DNA from: an uncultured Collinsella sp.
GTDB lineage: Bacteria; Actinomycetota; Coriobacteriia; Coriobacteriales; Coriobacteriaceae
Length of the DNA stretch: 6,346 nucleotides
Direction of reading: 5' to 3'
Assembly: GCA_902475825.1 (NCBI GenBank)
Contig: CABSBA010000095.1
Coordinates: forward strand, 1 to 6,346
Position 1 is the stretch's first letter. Each line of letters opens with the position of its first letter. Below the pieces are notes generated by a model. It saw nothing but the letters and a program-made list of their open reading frames with translations, did no database searches and had not been told where the DNA came from. Positions 1 to 6,346 of the stretch are shown piece after piece. A program made the translations under genes and the position numbers.

Positions 1-1222
1 CAACATCCTGCTTTACCAGCAATTCTTTGAGCATGGCGCCCAGGATCGCCTCTTGCGCGTTGCGATCCTTTTGCTTTGGCGCCACCTTAAACAGTGGCTC
101 GCACACATCCGGCGTCACGTGCTGTTCCACCACGCCGGCATGCAAGGCATAGCCATCGTCCTCGGCAACCTCATTAGGCACAACGACAAGGTTCAGCGCC
201 CGCGAATCAACTGTCCTTCCGCCATACGATGCGCGAACGCCCCACGAGGAATCGTTAAGTCGATCGGCCAGCCGGCGCGCCACTTCGGCAAGCCCATTAC
301 GCGCAAACGACACCACGATTCGCTGCCCCGCCATGCGCTCCGCAACCACGCGCGCGTACTCATCACCCTTGAGCACCTCGTAGAAACTCTTACGCGGGTA
401 TTCCATGAGCTTCACCCGGGCGAAGTCGCTGTAACGGCGTTCGAGAATCTGCAGCTCTCGATACAGAATGCCCTTCTTGGTATAGGCGACCTTGTCCGCC
501 TGGGCCGAGAACGTCAGATCACGGCGCTTGGACGGCTTGTCGCCCCTGGCGCGACGCAGGATGTACTCGTCTTTTTGTTCGTGGGCAAGCACCATCGTCG
601 CCACGGGCGATAGCCTGTAGCCCACTTGGCTCTTAATCTTCTCGAGCTCTTTCTCGTCACCTTGCGCCCTGCCAATAAGCACACGGCGCTTGGTGAACGT
701 TCGAATCTTAAGATCGAAGGCGCAATCCTCATCGATAACGATTTCAACCGTTTCGATCTTGGCAGGTCCCCTTCCGTCGCTTTCGGCAGCATCGCGGCGG
801 GCACCCTTGGCGCTAATAACATACAGGTGCCCGGTGTCATTGGGAACCTCGTCCTGAATCCCCTCAAACTGAGAGCAGGAGTTGAACAGCAAACGGAGTG
901 CAACGTAATCGTCCAACTCGTTCCAATTAGTTTTAATCGGAACTACCTGCTCCTGATAAAGCGAGGCATTAAGATCGCCCGTCTGCACGCCCGCTTTGAC
1001 CATCAGAAAGACGCGGTTATCGGCAAGCTGAGTGAGCGCGACGACCTTGCCCGTCTGGCACACATCGGCCATAAAGTTCGCCACGGCGTGCTTACCAGCA
1101 TCGCCCACATTGCACCAAAAGACCGAGTAGCGCTCCTCGGCAGCAGCGGCATCGAGCTGCAACACGAGCTCTGATACGGCGATGTCTCCCAGACCGCACG
1201 GCTGGTTATGCTTCGATTGCAC
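1..1222 (-). CDS. Large protein of unknown function, 3' end beyond window; possible PIWI/MID-like partner of the helicase
   Basis: An uninterrupted minus-strand frame of 407 codons runs from a GTG at 1222 off the left edge, so the C-terminus is missing. GTG is chosen because GGAGG at 1236-1232 sits 9 nt upstream and the next in-frame ATG is only codon 51. The start lies inside the end of the helicase gene (17-base overlap), so the two are probably co-translated. No signal peptide or membrane segment is visible. Residues 1-140 look globular and residues 155-180 look beta-rich (ETVEIVIDEDC, LKIRTFTKRR). Residues 225-285 are basic and helical (KKGILYRELQILERRYSDF). Residues 300-407 show a strand (RIVVSF), a helix (AEVARRLADRL), strands RALNLVVVPNEV and AGVVEQHVT, then a helix with ILGAMLKELLVKQDV. 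That order and the 'VEQHVT ... LKELLVKQD' spacing recall the MID region of Argonaute/PIWI-like proteins. This is fold-level inference; no catalytic PIWI residues lie in the window. It could equally be an unrelated defence protein. Confidence 0.85.
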   Translation of the reverse strand, partial: MQSKHNQPCGLGDIAVSELVLQLDAAAAEERYSVFWCNVGDAGKHAVANFMADVCQTGKVVALTQLADNRVFLMVKAGVQTGDLNASLYQEQVVPIKTNWNELDDYVALRLLFNSCSQFEGIQDEVPNDTGHLYVISAKGARRDAAESDGRGPAKIETVEIVIDEDCAFDLKIRTFTKRRVLIGRAQGDEKELEKIKSQVGYRLSPVATMVLAHEQKDEYILRRARGDKPSKRRDLTFSAQADKVAYTKKGILYRELQILERRYSDFARVKLMEYPRKSFYEVLKGDEYARVVAERMAGQRIVVSFARNGLAEVARRLADRLNDSSWGVRASYGGRTVDSRALNLVVVPNEVAEDDGYALHAGVVEQHVTPDVCEPLFKVAPKQKDRNAQEAILGAMLKELLVKQDV

Positions 1223-4200
1223 GACGAACCGCCTCCATCATCTCCAGATTGATTGCACCGTCAGCGGCCATATAAGGAACGGAGAACACAGTCCCTTCGG
1301 CGTCGAGTGCCTTGGGCGCGCACTCAAGCGCTGCCTCATCAGCCAAAACGTTGACGATCAGCAGGCGTTTCGCCCCAACCTTTTGAGCCTTCGCCCTAAA
1401 GCGCTCGGCATCCGACGCCTCGCGACCGTCTCGAACATAAGCGATATAGGCACCGATGCGATAGTGCTTAAAGTCGATCCACACCCCGGTCTTGTTGCCG
1501 GCGGCATCGAGCACCTCAAAGTCGCCGCCCGTCTCGGCATGGGCAGCATCGCCACGCGTAAGCGAATAACGGCCGTCGTAATATGCCTCAAAGATTGCCC
1601 TTCCGGCAGATTCTCCCAGCTCACCCAGGTAGACCGCTTGGAACATATAGGGCGTCATGTGTGCCGTTGCCGCCGGTTGCAGCGTCGAAGGCACCCCGTC
1701 ACGAGACCAGCGCTCGCGCACCTCACGAATCGAAAGCAGCTCGGGCACACGCGCCGCAGCCTGACTTACCTGACGAACCTTTGCGCCCTTATAGCCCGCG
1801 CTGCAGCGGCAATAGTCCTCCAGACGAGCGGCAATTTGCTCGACGGGCTCACCATCGTAGTTAGGGAATTCAAAACGTGGCACCTTGCATGCCCCGCCTT
1901 CTGCATAGGCATAGCCATTTGCAGCATGCGACATGCGCAGCGCGGTACTCCGGCGCTCTGGGTATTGCGCGAGATCTTCCCACGGCAGGCAAAAATGATG
2001 CAGGTAAAAGTCGCGCTCGCCATCAAAAGCAGTGAGATCTTCGTCCCCGGCGTTTAGCGAGGTAACTTTCCACGCCAGCTTTTCGTGCTTTTGCTTGGCA
2101 AGGTTGTTCCTAAAGGCGGCAAGGTTCTGCTGCTTAACGGCAGCGTGTTCCTTGTTGTCCGTCATATGGTTGTTGGCAGCGGCGCAGGCACCAACCACCT
2201 GCTCAAGCTCGTAGCCCATCGGCAAATCATGCAAGAACGAAAAGTTGCAATCGTTCGCAATCTCGCGGTCGAGCAGCACCTGCACGCAAGGCATCTTTAC
2301 ACTCGTGCGCATCAGGCGACCCACAGCCTGTGCCACAATGCGAGCGCCTTCGACCTGATAAGAGAGGGTGTCGCGCACCGGCAGGCTCTTATTAACGCCA
2401 GATAGAAGCATCCGTACGTTCCGGCGCTTTTGAGTAAACGGAACCTCGCCGCGCGCTACCAGTTCCTCCTGCTCCACCACGCCAAGTAGCGCCTGCTGGA
2501 CAAACTTATTTGAGTTGATCTCCACTCCCCAGGTCAAACGACTTGTGGGCGACTCGATATATAAGAAATCAAGATCCATCTTGGGGCGACGGTCGGCATT
2601 TTCAAAGCCGCAATCGACCTGATGAACCATGTCGCACAGATTCTCCGGCACCTTGTATTTGAGATTCTTGGAAAAGCCACCGGCCGAAAGATTGATAAAC
2701 ATCAGGGTCGGCTGGCCCAGCTCGAGACGTTTTTGAGCGCCACGCCAACCTGCATCCCATTCCGCAGCGTTAAAGCACGGCACCATGTCCTTGGCGGCCT
2801 CAAGCGATTTCTCGTACGACATCTCGGGGCACTTGATGTTTCTAATCACCAGCTCCGCGACAATCTCGCGCGCAAGATCCAGCGCCAGACTATTGAATTC
2901 GCCATGGTTTCCCATGTGGCGCGTGGTAAAAACGGCTCCCGCCCGTTGCTCGTTACGCGCCACACCACGGGCCCAAGTACTCACGGCAACAAGCGTCTTG
3001 CTCAGGCGCTTCAGCTCAAACTCGATGCTCTTGGCGTCGCTCACGCCCACCCTGTCAGCAATCTTTAAGCGCAAGCGCACCGCAAGTCCCTCACTCACGC
3101 CAATCCCGTCAAAGAACCGCATCGCGCGCTCGTACACCTCGTCGGGCGACACAATGATGCCGCCAAAGGCGCCGCCTGCCAGCGCGACCATGCCGGCAAT
3201 TTCCTTGGACTTATCCACCCAGGCAATATCGACGTCGTACTCCTTCGCAGCCTGTTTGTTAAACAGCTTAGTCTGTCGCACGATTTCCTGGTTGAGCTCG
3301 CCAATCCAAGCGTCCTTGCGAACCACGCCATGAACCTCGTCAAGGTAATCGAGGTTGAAGTTTTTGACGGTCGGCGCACTCCATGTTGCGCTCATGCACA
3401 CGCAAGGCGCTTTGGCGGCAATGGAGGCAAGGTAGGCCTCGGGCATGCGCTCAATGCCGTGGCTGGTTAGGTACGTGGTAAACATGTGCTCGATGGTGGT
3501 TTCCATCACTAGATAATCGACACCACGCGCATACATCGAGTCGTCGGCGGCATCGATCTCGTCATTCTTGCGATCTTTAAAGAACAGCGCCAGCATCAAC
3601 GAATCCCAAAAATACTTCTCGCTGGTCTGGTTGTTCCTAATGCCCAGGGCATCGATGATGTTCCTGCGCGAAAGGTCGTCCTTGTACGAAATGCTGCCGT
3701 AGTACAGCTTGTCCATAAGCGTGGCGCAACGGGCGAGATGACCCACCACCATCCTGACCAGACCGCGTGCACGACGCACCGCCTTGCTGACGGTTTGCTG
3801 CCCACTCCCTCCGCGAGTGATAATCATATTGCGAGTACCGCCCTCATTGAGTTTGAAGCGCAACGGATTCGCCGAGTTGTCGCCCACCGAGATATCGTCA
3901 CTGCCAAACAGATGTCGACCGGAGAGCTGCTCTTCTTTCGCCTCGTCAGACAGCGCAAAAGGCGGACGCAGTTTCATGTCCTTAATACAAGAGGCGAGTG
4001 CCTTTTGAATTTTCTTGGCATCCTTGGCGATTTCTTCGGCATCTTCCTCTACGCTCGCCCGCGAAACCCTGTTCCTCTCGGCGTTTGACCCTTTGTGATC
4101 GCCCGACGTGGAAGCGTGCGTATAGACCGCCATCCATTGATCTCGATTCCCCAGTAGCAAGGGGTCCACCACACCGCCGTTAAAATGACGATCGAGGATA

Positions 4201-5138
4201 CGCAATACTTCGTCCGGTTGAAACGTCACGGGATCGTCTGTCAGCGTCGACAGTATGTCGGCCTTCATGTGGTCGATTTCATCAAAGATAAACAGGCCCT
4301 TCTCGGCAGCCATTGCGTTAAAGAGCACAACGCCTGCACCGGTCACTGTATCGATCCTATTGATGAGCTTTTGCGGCGTCAGGGCAATCACATGCGGTAT
4401 GCTCTCGTCATTGAGCAGGGCAGACGGCCAAATCTGGGGGATCACCTCCATGCCGCGCGTGATGTTTTTGAGCTCGTGGCTCACAGCCCAACGCAAGCTC
4501 GCATCCGCCGACGATAGCTTGTCGCGAAGGGCGGGGGTCAAACGGTCTGCAACACCTCCCAGACGATTTCGAGTGTCAAGGATGCCCAAAAGGTCATCGG
4601 CGATCTCCATCGCGTTGCCCCACGCTCGCTTAATGATGCGATGAGAGCTCTCGTCGTCCGCCTCGATGGGACACGGAATGTCGCGCACGCCCACGGCGCC
4701 CTTACCGCGCGTAGTCTCAATCCAATGCAGGATGTTATCGCCCGCACGCGGAAGATCGAACACCATGCGCTGCGCGGCATCGCCATCCATGCCCTGTTCA
4801 ACCAGCAATTTGCGCACGCTCGCAACGTAGTTGTCGCGGTTGTCCTTACCCGGCACCACAAACACCAGGTAACGACGGCCCGGGCACTTGTTAAAACAGC
4901 CCGAATCGTCCCAGCCACCGGCGATGAGGTCGGCTGTGACCTGCTCGGCCGTATAGTTTTTACCCGAGCCCGTCGTGGCGCCCAAAAAGTACAGGCCATT
5001 GTTGCCCTGATCCTTGGGGGCAAACAGCGCACGCTCAAAAAACTCGCGCATCGCCTTTTGACGTGCAAGATAGGGAGCGAGCTCCTTGTCGTCCGCAGAC
5101 GACGGATTCGATTGGCAGTTGAGATCCCACATAGCCAT
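1206..5138 (-). CDS. DinG/XPD-like SF2 helicase fused to a C-terminal PD-(D/E)xK-type nuclease domain
   Basis: This predicted cytoplasmic 1310-residue protein would unwind or translocate on nucleic acid and cut it. Numbering is from ATG 5138, which has GGAGG 7 nt upstream. Visible motifs are Walker A GATTGSGKN (53-61), motif Ia-like YLVFVVPGK (90-98), IALTPQKL (251-258), DExH-type box FDEIDHMK (285-292), motif III SAT (583-585), IV-like AGAVFTTRH (733-741), V-like LMFINLSAGG (812-821) and motif VI QAVGRLMR (937-944). About 290 residues separate the DEID box from SAT, in the place of the XPD/DinG arch domain. Only three cysteines lie between Walker A and DEID, so the four-cysteine Fe-S site of XPD is not evident. 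Residues ~945-1160 are unassigned. The C-terminus has GELGESAG (1172-1179), FEVLD (1207-1211), IDFKHY (1221-1226) and strand LLIVNV (1259-1264), an arrangement expected of an E...D...DxK restriction-nuclease fold. The stop overlaps the next gene. A Cas3-like or other defence helicase is the alternative. The helicase call is firm, the nuclease probable, the pathway unknown. Confidence 0.9.
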   Translation of the reverse strand: MAMWDLNCQSNPSSADDKELAPYLARQKAMREFFERALFAPKDQGNNGLYFLGATTGSGKNYTAEQVTADLIAGGWDDSGCFNKCPGRRYLVFVVPGKDNRDNYVASVRKLLVEQGMDGDAAQRMVFDLPRAGDNILHWIETTRGKGAVGVRDIPCPIEADDESSHRIIKRAWGNAMEIADDLLGILDTRNRLGGVADRLTPALRDKLSSADASLRWAVSHELKNITRGMEVIPQIWPSALLNDESIPHVIALTPQKLINRIDTVTGAGVVLFNAMAAEKGLFIFDEIDHMKADILSTLTDDPVTFQPDEVLRILDRHFNGGVVDPLLLGNRDQWMAVYTHASTSGDHKGSNAERNRVSRASVEEDAEEIAKDAKKIQKALASCIKDMKLRPPFALSDEAKEEQLSGRHLFGSDDISVGDNSANPLRFKLNEGGTRNMIITRGGSGQQTVSKAVRRARGLVRMVVGHLARCATLMDKLYYGSISYKDDLSRRNIIDALGIRNNQTSEKYFWDSLMLALFFKDRKNDEIDAADDSMYARGVDYLVMETTIEHMFTTYLTSHGIERMPEAYLASIAAKAPCVCMSATWSAPTVKNFNLDYLDEVHGVVRKDAWIGELNQEIVRQTKLFNKQAAKEYDVDIAWVDKSKEIAGMVALAGGAFGGIIVSPDEVYERAMRFFDGIGVSEGLAVRLRLKIADRVGVSDAKSIEFELKRLSKTLVAVSTWARGVARNEQRAGAVFTTRHMGNHGEFNSLALDLAREIVAELVIRNIKCPEMSYEKSLEAAKDMVPCFNAAEWDAGWRGAQKRLELGQPTLMFINLSAGGFSKNLKYKVPENLCDMVHQVDCGFENADRRPKMDLDFLYIESPTSRLTWGVEINSNKFVQQALLGVVEQEELVARGEVPFTQKRRNVRMLLSGVNKSLPVRDTLSYQVEGARIVAQAVGRLMRTSVKMPCVQVLLDREIANDCNFSFLHDLPMGYELEQVVGACAAANNHMTDNKEHAAVKQQNLAAFRNNLAKQKHEKLAWKVTSLNAGDEDLTAFDGERDFYLHHFCLPWEDLAQYPERRSTALRMSHAANGYAYAEGGACKVPRFEFPNYDGEPVEQIAARLEDYCRCSAGYKGAKVRQVSQAAARVPELLSIREVRERWSRDGVPSTLQPAATAHMTPYMFQAVYLGELGESAGRAIFEAYYDGRYSLTRGDAAHAETGGDFEVLDAAGNKTGVWIDFKHYRIGAYIAYVRDGREASDAERFRAKAQKVGAKRLLIVNVLADEAALECAPKALDAEGTVFSVPYMAADGAINLEMMEAVRRAIEA
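1232..1236 (-). promoter_or_regulatory. Shine-Dalgarno site embedded in the helicase gene, setting the GTG start at 1222
   Basis: The minus strand reads GGAGG here, followed by a 9-nt spacer and GTG at 1222-1220. The site is within the last dozen codons of the helicase gene. Ribosomes finishing the helicase (TAA at 1208-1206) could therefore restart on the next gene, which implies translational coupling and a fixed ratio of the two proteins. Confidence 0.7.
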
Positions 5139-5145
5139 GGTCAAA

Positions 5146-5150
5146 CCTCC
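5146..5150 (-). promoter_or_regulatory. Shine-Dalgarno site deciding the helicase start (ATG 5138)
   Basis: The minus strand reads GGAGG at 5150-5146. It is 7 nt from the ATG at 5138 but only 1 nt from the in-frame TTG at 5144. The ATG is therefore the natural start and the protein is two residues shorter than the longest open frame. Confidence 0.8.
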
Positions 5151-5235
5151 GATTTAGTTGTTACACGTGTTTGATACCATCCCGTGCGGACAAAACTCGC
5201 GCTGGGCGGTCAAGGCGGCGGCGTCCATGCCGCTT

Positions 5236-5261
5236 GAGAGAAGAAAGAAAGGAAAGAGGAG
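5236..5261. repeat. 26-bp polypurine/polypyrimidine tract
   Basis: The plus strand is purely A/G over 26 bases, with staggered GAAA/GGAAA units; the minus strand is therefore a C/T run in the probable untranslated leader of the helicase gene. It differs in composition from the mixed GC-rich sequence around it. Its role is unknown: a low-structure leader or a protein-binding tract are both possible. Confidence 0.5.
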
Positions 5262-5270
5262 CAGTCAGCG

Positions 5271-5293
5271 ACTACTCGCACGAAGCGAGCAGT
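5271..5293. terminator. Short hairpin, possible weak terminator
   Basis: ACTACTCGC (5271-5279) and GCGAGCAGT (5285-5293) can form a nine-pair stem with one mismatch (A-C) on the plus-strand RNA, or one G-U pair on the minus-strand RNA; the loop is five bases. On the plus strand TTCTT follows; on the minus strand a C/T-rich stretch follows after about 10 nt. It overlaps the stop of the 5466-5272 frame and precedes the helicase leader, where a terminator between transcription units would fit. The lack of a clean U-run keeps confidence low. Confidence 0.3.
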
Positions 5294-5466
5294 TTCTTAA
5301 GATCGCACTCCAACGCCTCGCGCTCTTTGGCATCGATCACTGCAAGGGCGACACGCATCAGGGATGCATCGGCGGCAGACTCCTGAACCTGGTCGGGGCG
5401 CTTGCTAAAGCTTTTCCCGGCAGCCTTCCGATCGGTCGCGCCGTTCAGTGCGGTGGCTAAAGATTG
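5272..5466 (-). pseudogene. Small open frame without a clear start: gene remnant or unrecognised short gene
   Basis: Following an in-frame TGA (5469-5467), 64 sense codons run to TAG at 5274-5272. The translation looks protein-like: a basic segment (DRKAAGKSFSKRPDQ), an acidic linker (ESAADAS), then an amphipathic helix (MRVALAVIDAKEREALECD...KKLLASCE). About two thirds of the third codon positions are G/C, as in the neighbours. The only ATG (5358) would give 28 residues and lacks a well-spaced SD site; no GTG or TTG occurs earlier in the frame. The body may therefore be the 3' end of a decayed or deleted gene, or a small protein using a rare start such as CTG. I recognise no family. Confidence 0.35.
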
Positions 5467-6077
5467 TCATCGGACTTTGCGCTGGCTTTGGCCGCCTCTT
5501 CGCCCGCGATCAGGTCCTTAACCGTTATATACGCACTGTACGTAGCATCCTCGATCTTTTCCAAAACATCATCAGGGTCGCAAGTGCCCCAAGTTTCTTC
5601 GAGGACTCGAGCCAATCCCCAAGCAGCGCTGAGCAGGACGTCAACGTCCTTTAGATCTAAATGATCGACCGTAAAGGGATAGTCCGCGCACTCCAGTAGA
5701 TACGTGTCAACTGCGCCAATTGCCTCAGCCACGTATGGCTCAAGATCGCAATGGGGTTGGAGGGCGCACAGCGCCTTGTGCGGATCGGTCGGCTCGATCC
5801 AATACAGCGTTGTCGCATCCTCGCATTTCTCGAGCGGATAACGCTCAACCGCCTTCTCCCAACTTTCATACCAAGGATCGGCATCGCCGTCCGTCATCGA
5901 CCTGCAAAGATCAATCGCCGCAGAAACAGTCGCACACGAGCATCTATAACTGGCGCCTTTCCTAAAATCATCATTGAGCTCGTCGTCGCCAGACAGCCTC
6001 GCCTCCATGATCAGAAACGGGCCGTCATCATCTGTAATGCTCATGGGATAGTTGTCACATTCGTAGTACGGATACAT
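5457..6077 (-). CDS. Acidic, cysteine-containing hypothetical protein, 206 residues
   Basis: The start is ATG 6077 because GGAG (6086-6083) lies 5 nt upstream. The frame stays open back to 6251, but that extension would overlap the preceding gene and has no better start. The protein begins MYPYYECDNYPMSITDDDGP and ends EEAAKASAKSDDNL. By count it has 46 Asp/Glu against 15 Lys/Arg, and nine cysteines, including CSC near residue 47 and others spread along the chain, in no obvious zinc-finger spacing. There is no signal peptide or membrane span. It follows the upstream small gene by 28 nt and probably shares its transcript. I do not recognise the family. The charge would be compatible with a DNA mimic, an inhibitor or an antitoxin-like partner, but none of these is shown. 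Confidence 0.75.
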   Translation of the reverse strand: MYPYYECDNYPMSITDDDGPFLIMEARLSGDDELNDDFRKGASYRCSCATVSAAIDLCRSMTDGDADPWYESWEKAVERYPLEKCEDATTLYWIEPTDPHKALCALQPHCDLEPYVAEAIGAVDTYLLECADYPFTVDHLDLKDVDVLLSAAWGLARVLEETWGTCDPDDVLEKIEDATYSAYITVKDLIAGEEAAKASAKSDDNL

Positions 6078-6082
6078 TTTGT

Positions 6083-6086
6083 CTCC
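6083..6086 (-). promoter_or_regulatory. Shine-Dalgarno site for the ATG at 6077
   Basis: The minus strand reads TTGGAGAC with GGAG at 6086-6083 and five bases before ATG. It supports the 206-residue product over the 264-residue frame that would start at 6251 inside the preceding gene. Confidence 0.65.
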
Positions 6087-6105
6087 AATCAACCGTTCGG
6101 TCACA

Positions 6106-6346
6106 TTAACAAGCAATATCAAAACCGCGCTCACGCGGAGGGTTGTCGTCCTCGATCCATTCGAGCCCGTCGTTCTCATCGATTCCGGCATCGGGGACTG
6201 ACGACCATCTGAACTCGAAACCAAGCTGGTCAAGCTCATCGACTCGCTCACTGATTACTCCGTACGCATCCAACGCATTCTCGAAATCCTCCGAAGACAC
6301 ATAGCCGCGCTCGCACTGCTTGCGCATCTGGTGCAAACGACCCATG
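6106..6346 (-). CDS. Small acidic hypothetical protein, possibly 5'-truncated by the window edge
   Basis: The frame enters at the right edge and ends at TAA 6108-6106. An ATG at 6345 would give 79 residues (MGRLHQMRKQCERGYVSSED...), but with one base left upstream no SD site can be examined, so the true start may lie outside. It carries about 20 acidic and 8 basic residues. Its N-terminal half looks helical and its C-terminal half is acidic with a WIEDD segment. The next gene begins 28 nt downstream with its own SD site, so the two likely form an operon. No family is recognised. Confidence 0.55.
   Translation of the reverse strand, partial: MGRLHQMRKQCERGYVSSEDFENALDAYGVISERVDELDQLGFEFRWSSVPDAGIDENDGLEWIEDDNPPRERGFDIAC

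Larger units (their letters stand above)
5139..5271 (-). other. Leader/intergenic region upstream of the helicase gene
   Basis: About 130 nt without a supported gene. It holds a 26-nt pure pyrimidine run on the minus strand (complement of 5236-5261), a perfect 8-bp palindrome ACACGTGT (5163-5170) and the helicase SD site. Transcription of the helicase probably starts in or upstream of this stretch. A TTGACC hexamer occurs on the minus strand, but no acceptable -10 box follows at 16-18 nt, so no promoter is called. The palindrome is short enough to be chance. Confidence 0.4.

Noticed and set aside
4450..4900. Fe-S cluster of XPD/DinG type in the helicase
   Set aside because: Only three cysteines lie between Walker A and the DEID box, spaced unlike the four-Cys motif.
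1206..5138. Cas3, DISARM, Hachiman or Druantia helicase
   Set aside because: No HD nuclease, Cas genes, CRISPR repeats or recognisable DISARM, Hachiman or Druantia partner is visible. Motif VI (QAVGRLMR) and the long motif II-III insertion fit DinG/XPD style better.
5142..5144. TTG at 5144 as the helicase start
   Set aside because: It lies 1 nt from the GGAGG site, too close for initiation; the ATG at 5138 has a 7-nt spacer.
5163..5170. Palindrome ACACGTGT as an operator
   Set aside because: It is only 8 bp with no flanking symmetry and no second copy nearby, so it is within chance expectation.
5151..5230. Sigma-70 promoter with TTGACC as -35 ahead of the helicase
   Set aside because: No TATAAT-like hexamer occurs 16-18 nt downstream; TATCAA nearby has no matching -35.
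53..5460. Many plus-strand open frames of 60-290 codons opposite the long minus-strand genes
   Set aside because: They are antisense shadows of GC-rich coding sequence, rich in Arg/His/Ala/Pro, without recognisable domains or well-spaced SD sites.
6078..6251. N-terminal extension of the 206-residue protein to an ATG at 6251
   Set aside because: It would run through the 3' end of the preceding gene, its sequence is low-complexity Ser/Thr/Arg, and the ATG at 6077 has a good SD site.

Overview
The window is 6.3 kb of moderately GC-rich bacterial DNA, and every credible gene in it lies on the minus strand. G/C-ending codons dominate, Shine-Dalgarno sites are strong (GGAGG or GGAG), genes are tightly packed and a GTG start is used. 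That would suit a gut actinobacterium of the Coriobacteriia (Collinsella/Olsenella type), but this is only an impression. No rRNA, tRNA, integrase, IS element or CRISPR array was seen, so neither taxon nor mobile-element class can be fixed.

Read in the direction of transcription (right to left), the window starts with the 3' part of a small acidic protein gene (6346-6106). A second strongly acidic, cysteine-containing hypothetical gene follows 28 nt later (6077-5457). Next comes a gap that holds an open frame of up to 64 codons with no convincing start (5466-5272), a short hairpin and a pyrimidine-rich leader.

The main element is a 1310-residue protein (5138-1206). It joins a superfamily 2 helicase, closest in motif style and layout to DinG/XPD-type enzymes, to a C-terminal domain that looks like a PD-(D/E)xK nuclease. 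Its stop codon overlaps the start of another long gene (1222 to beyond base 1), which has a GTG start and an SD site inside the helicase gene. At least 407 codons of that gene are in the window. I do not recognise the protein outright. Its last ~110 visible residues follow a pattern that could be the MID half of a PIWI/Argonaute-like module.

Together, a helicase-nuclease fusion translationally coupled to a large unknown partner looks like a nucleic-acid-targeting defence or conflict system. The nearest precedent I can name is the pPIWI-RE type of island (PIWI-like protein, DinG-type helicase, REase), here with the REase fused to the helicase. The helicase and nuclease calls rest on visible motifs; the PIWI-like idea and the defence role are inference.
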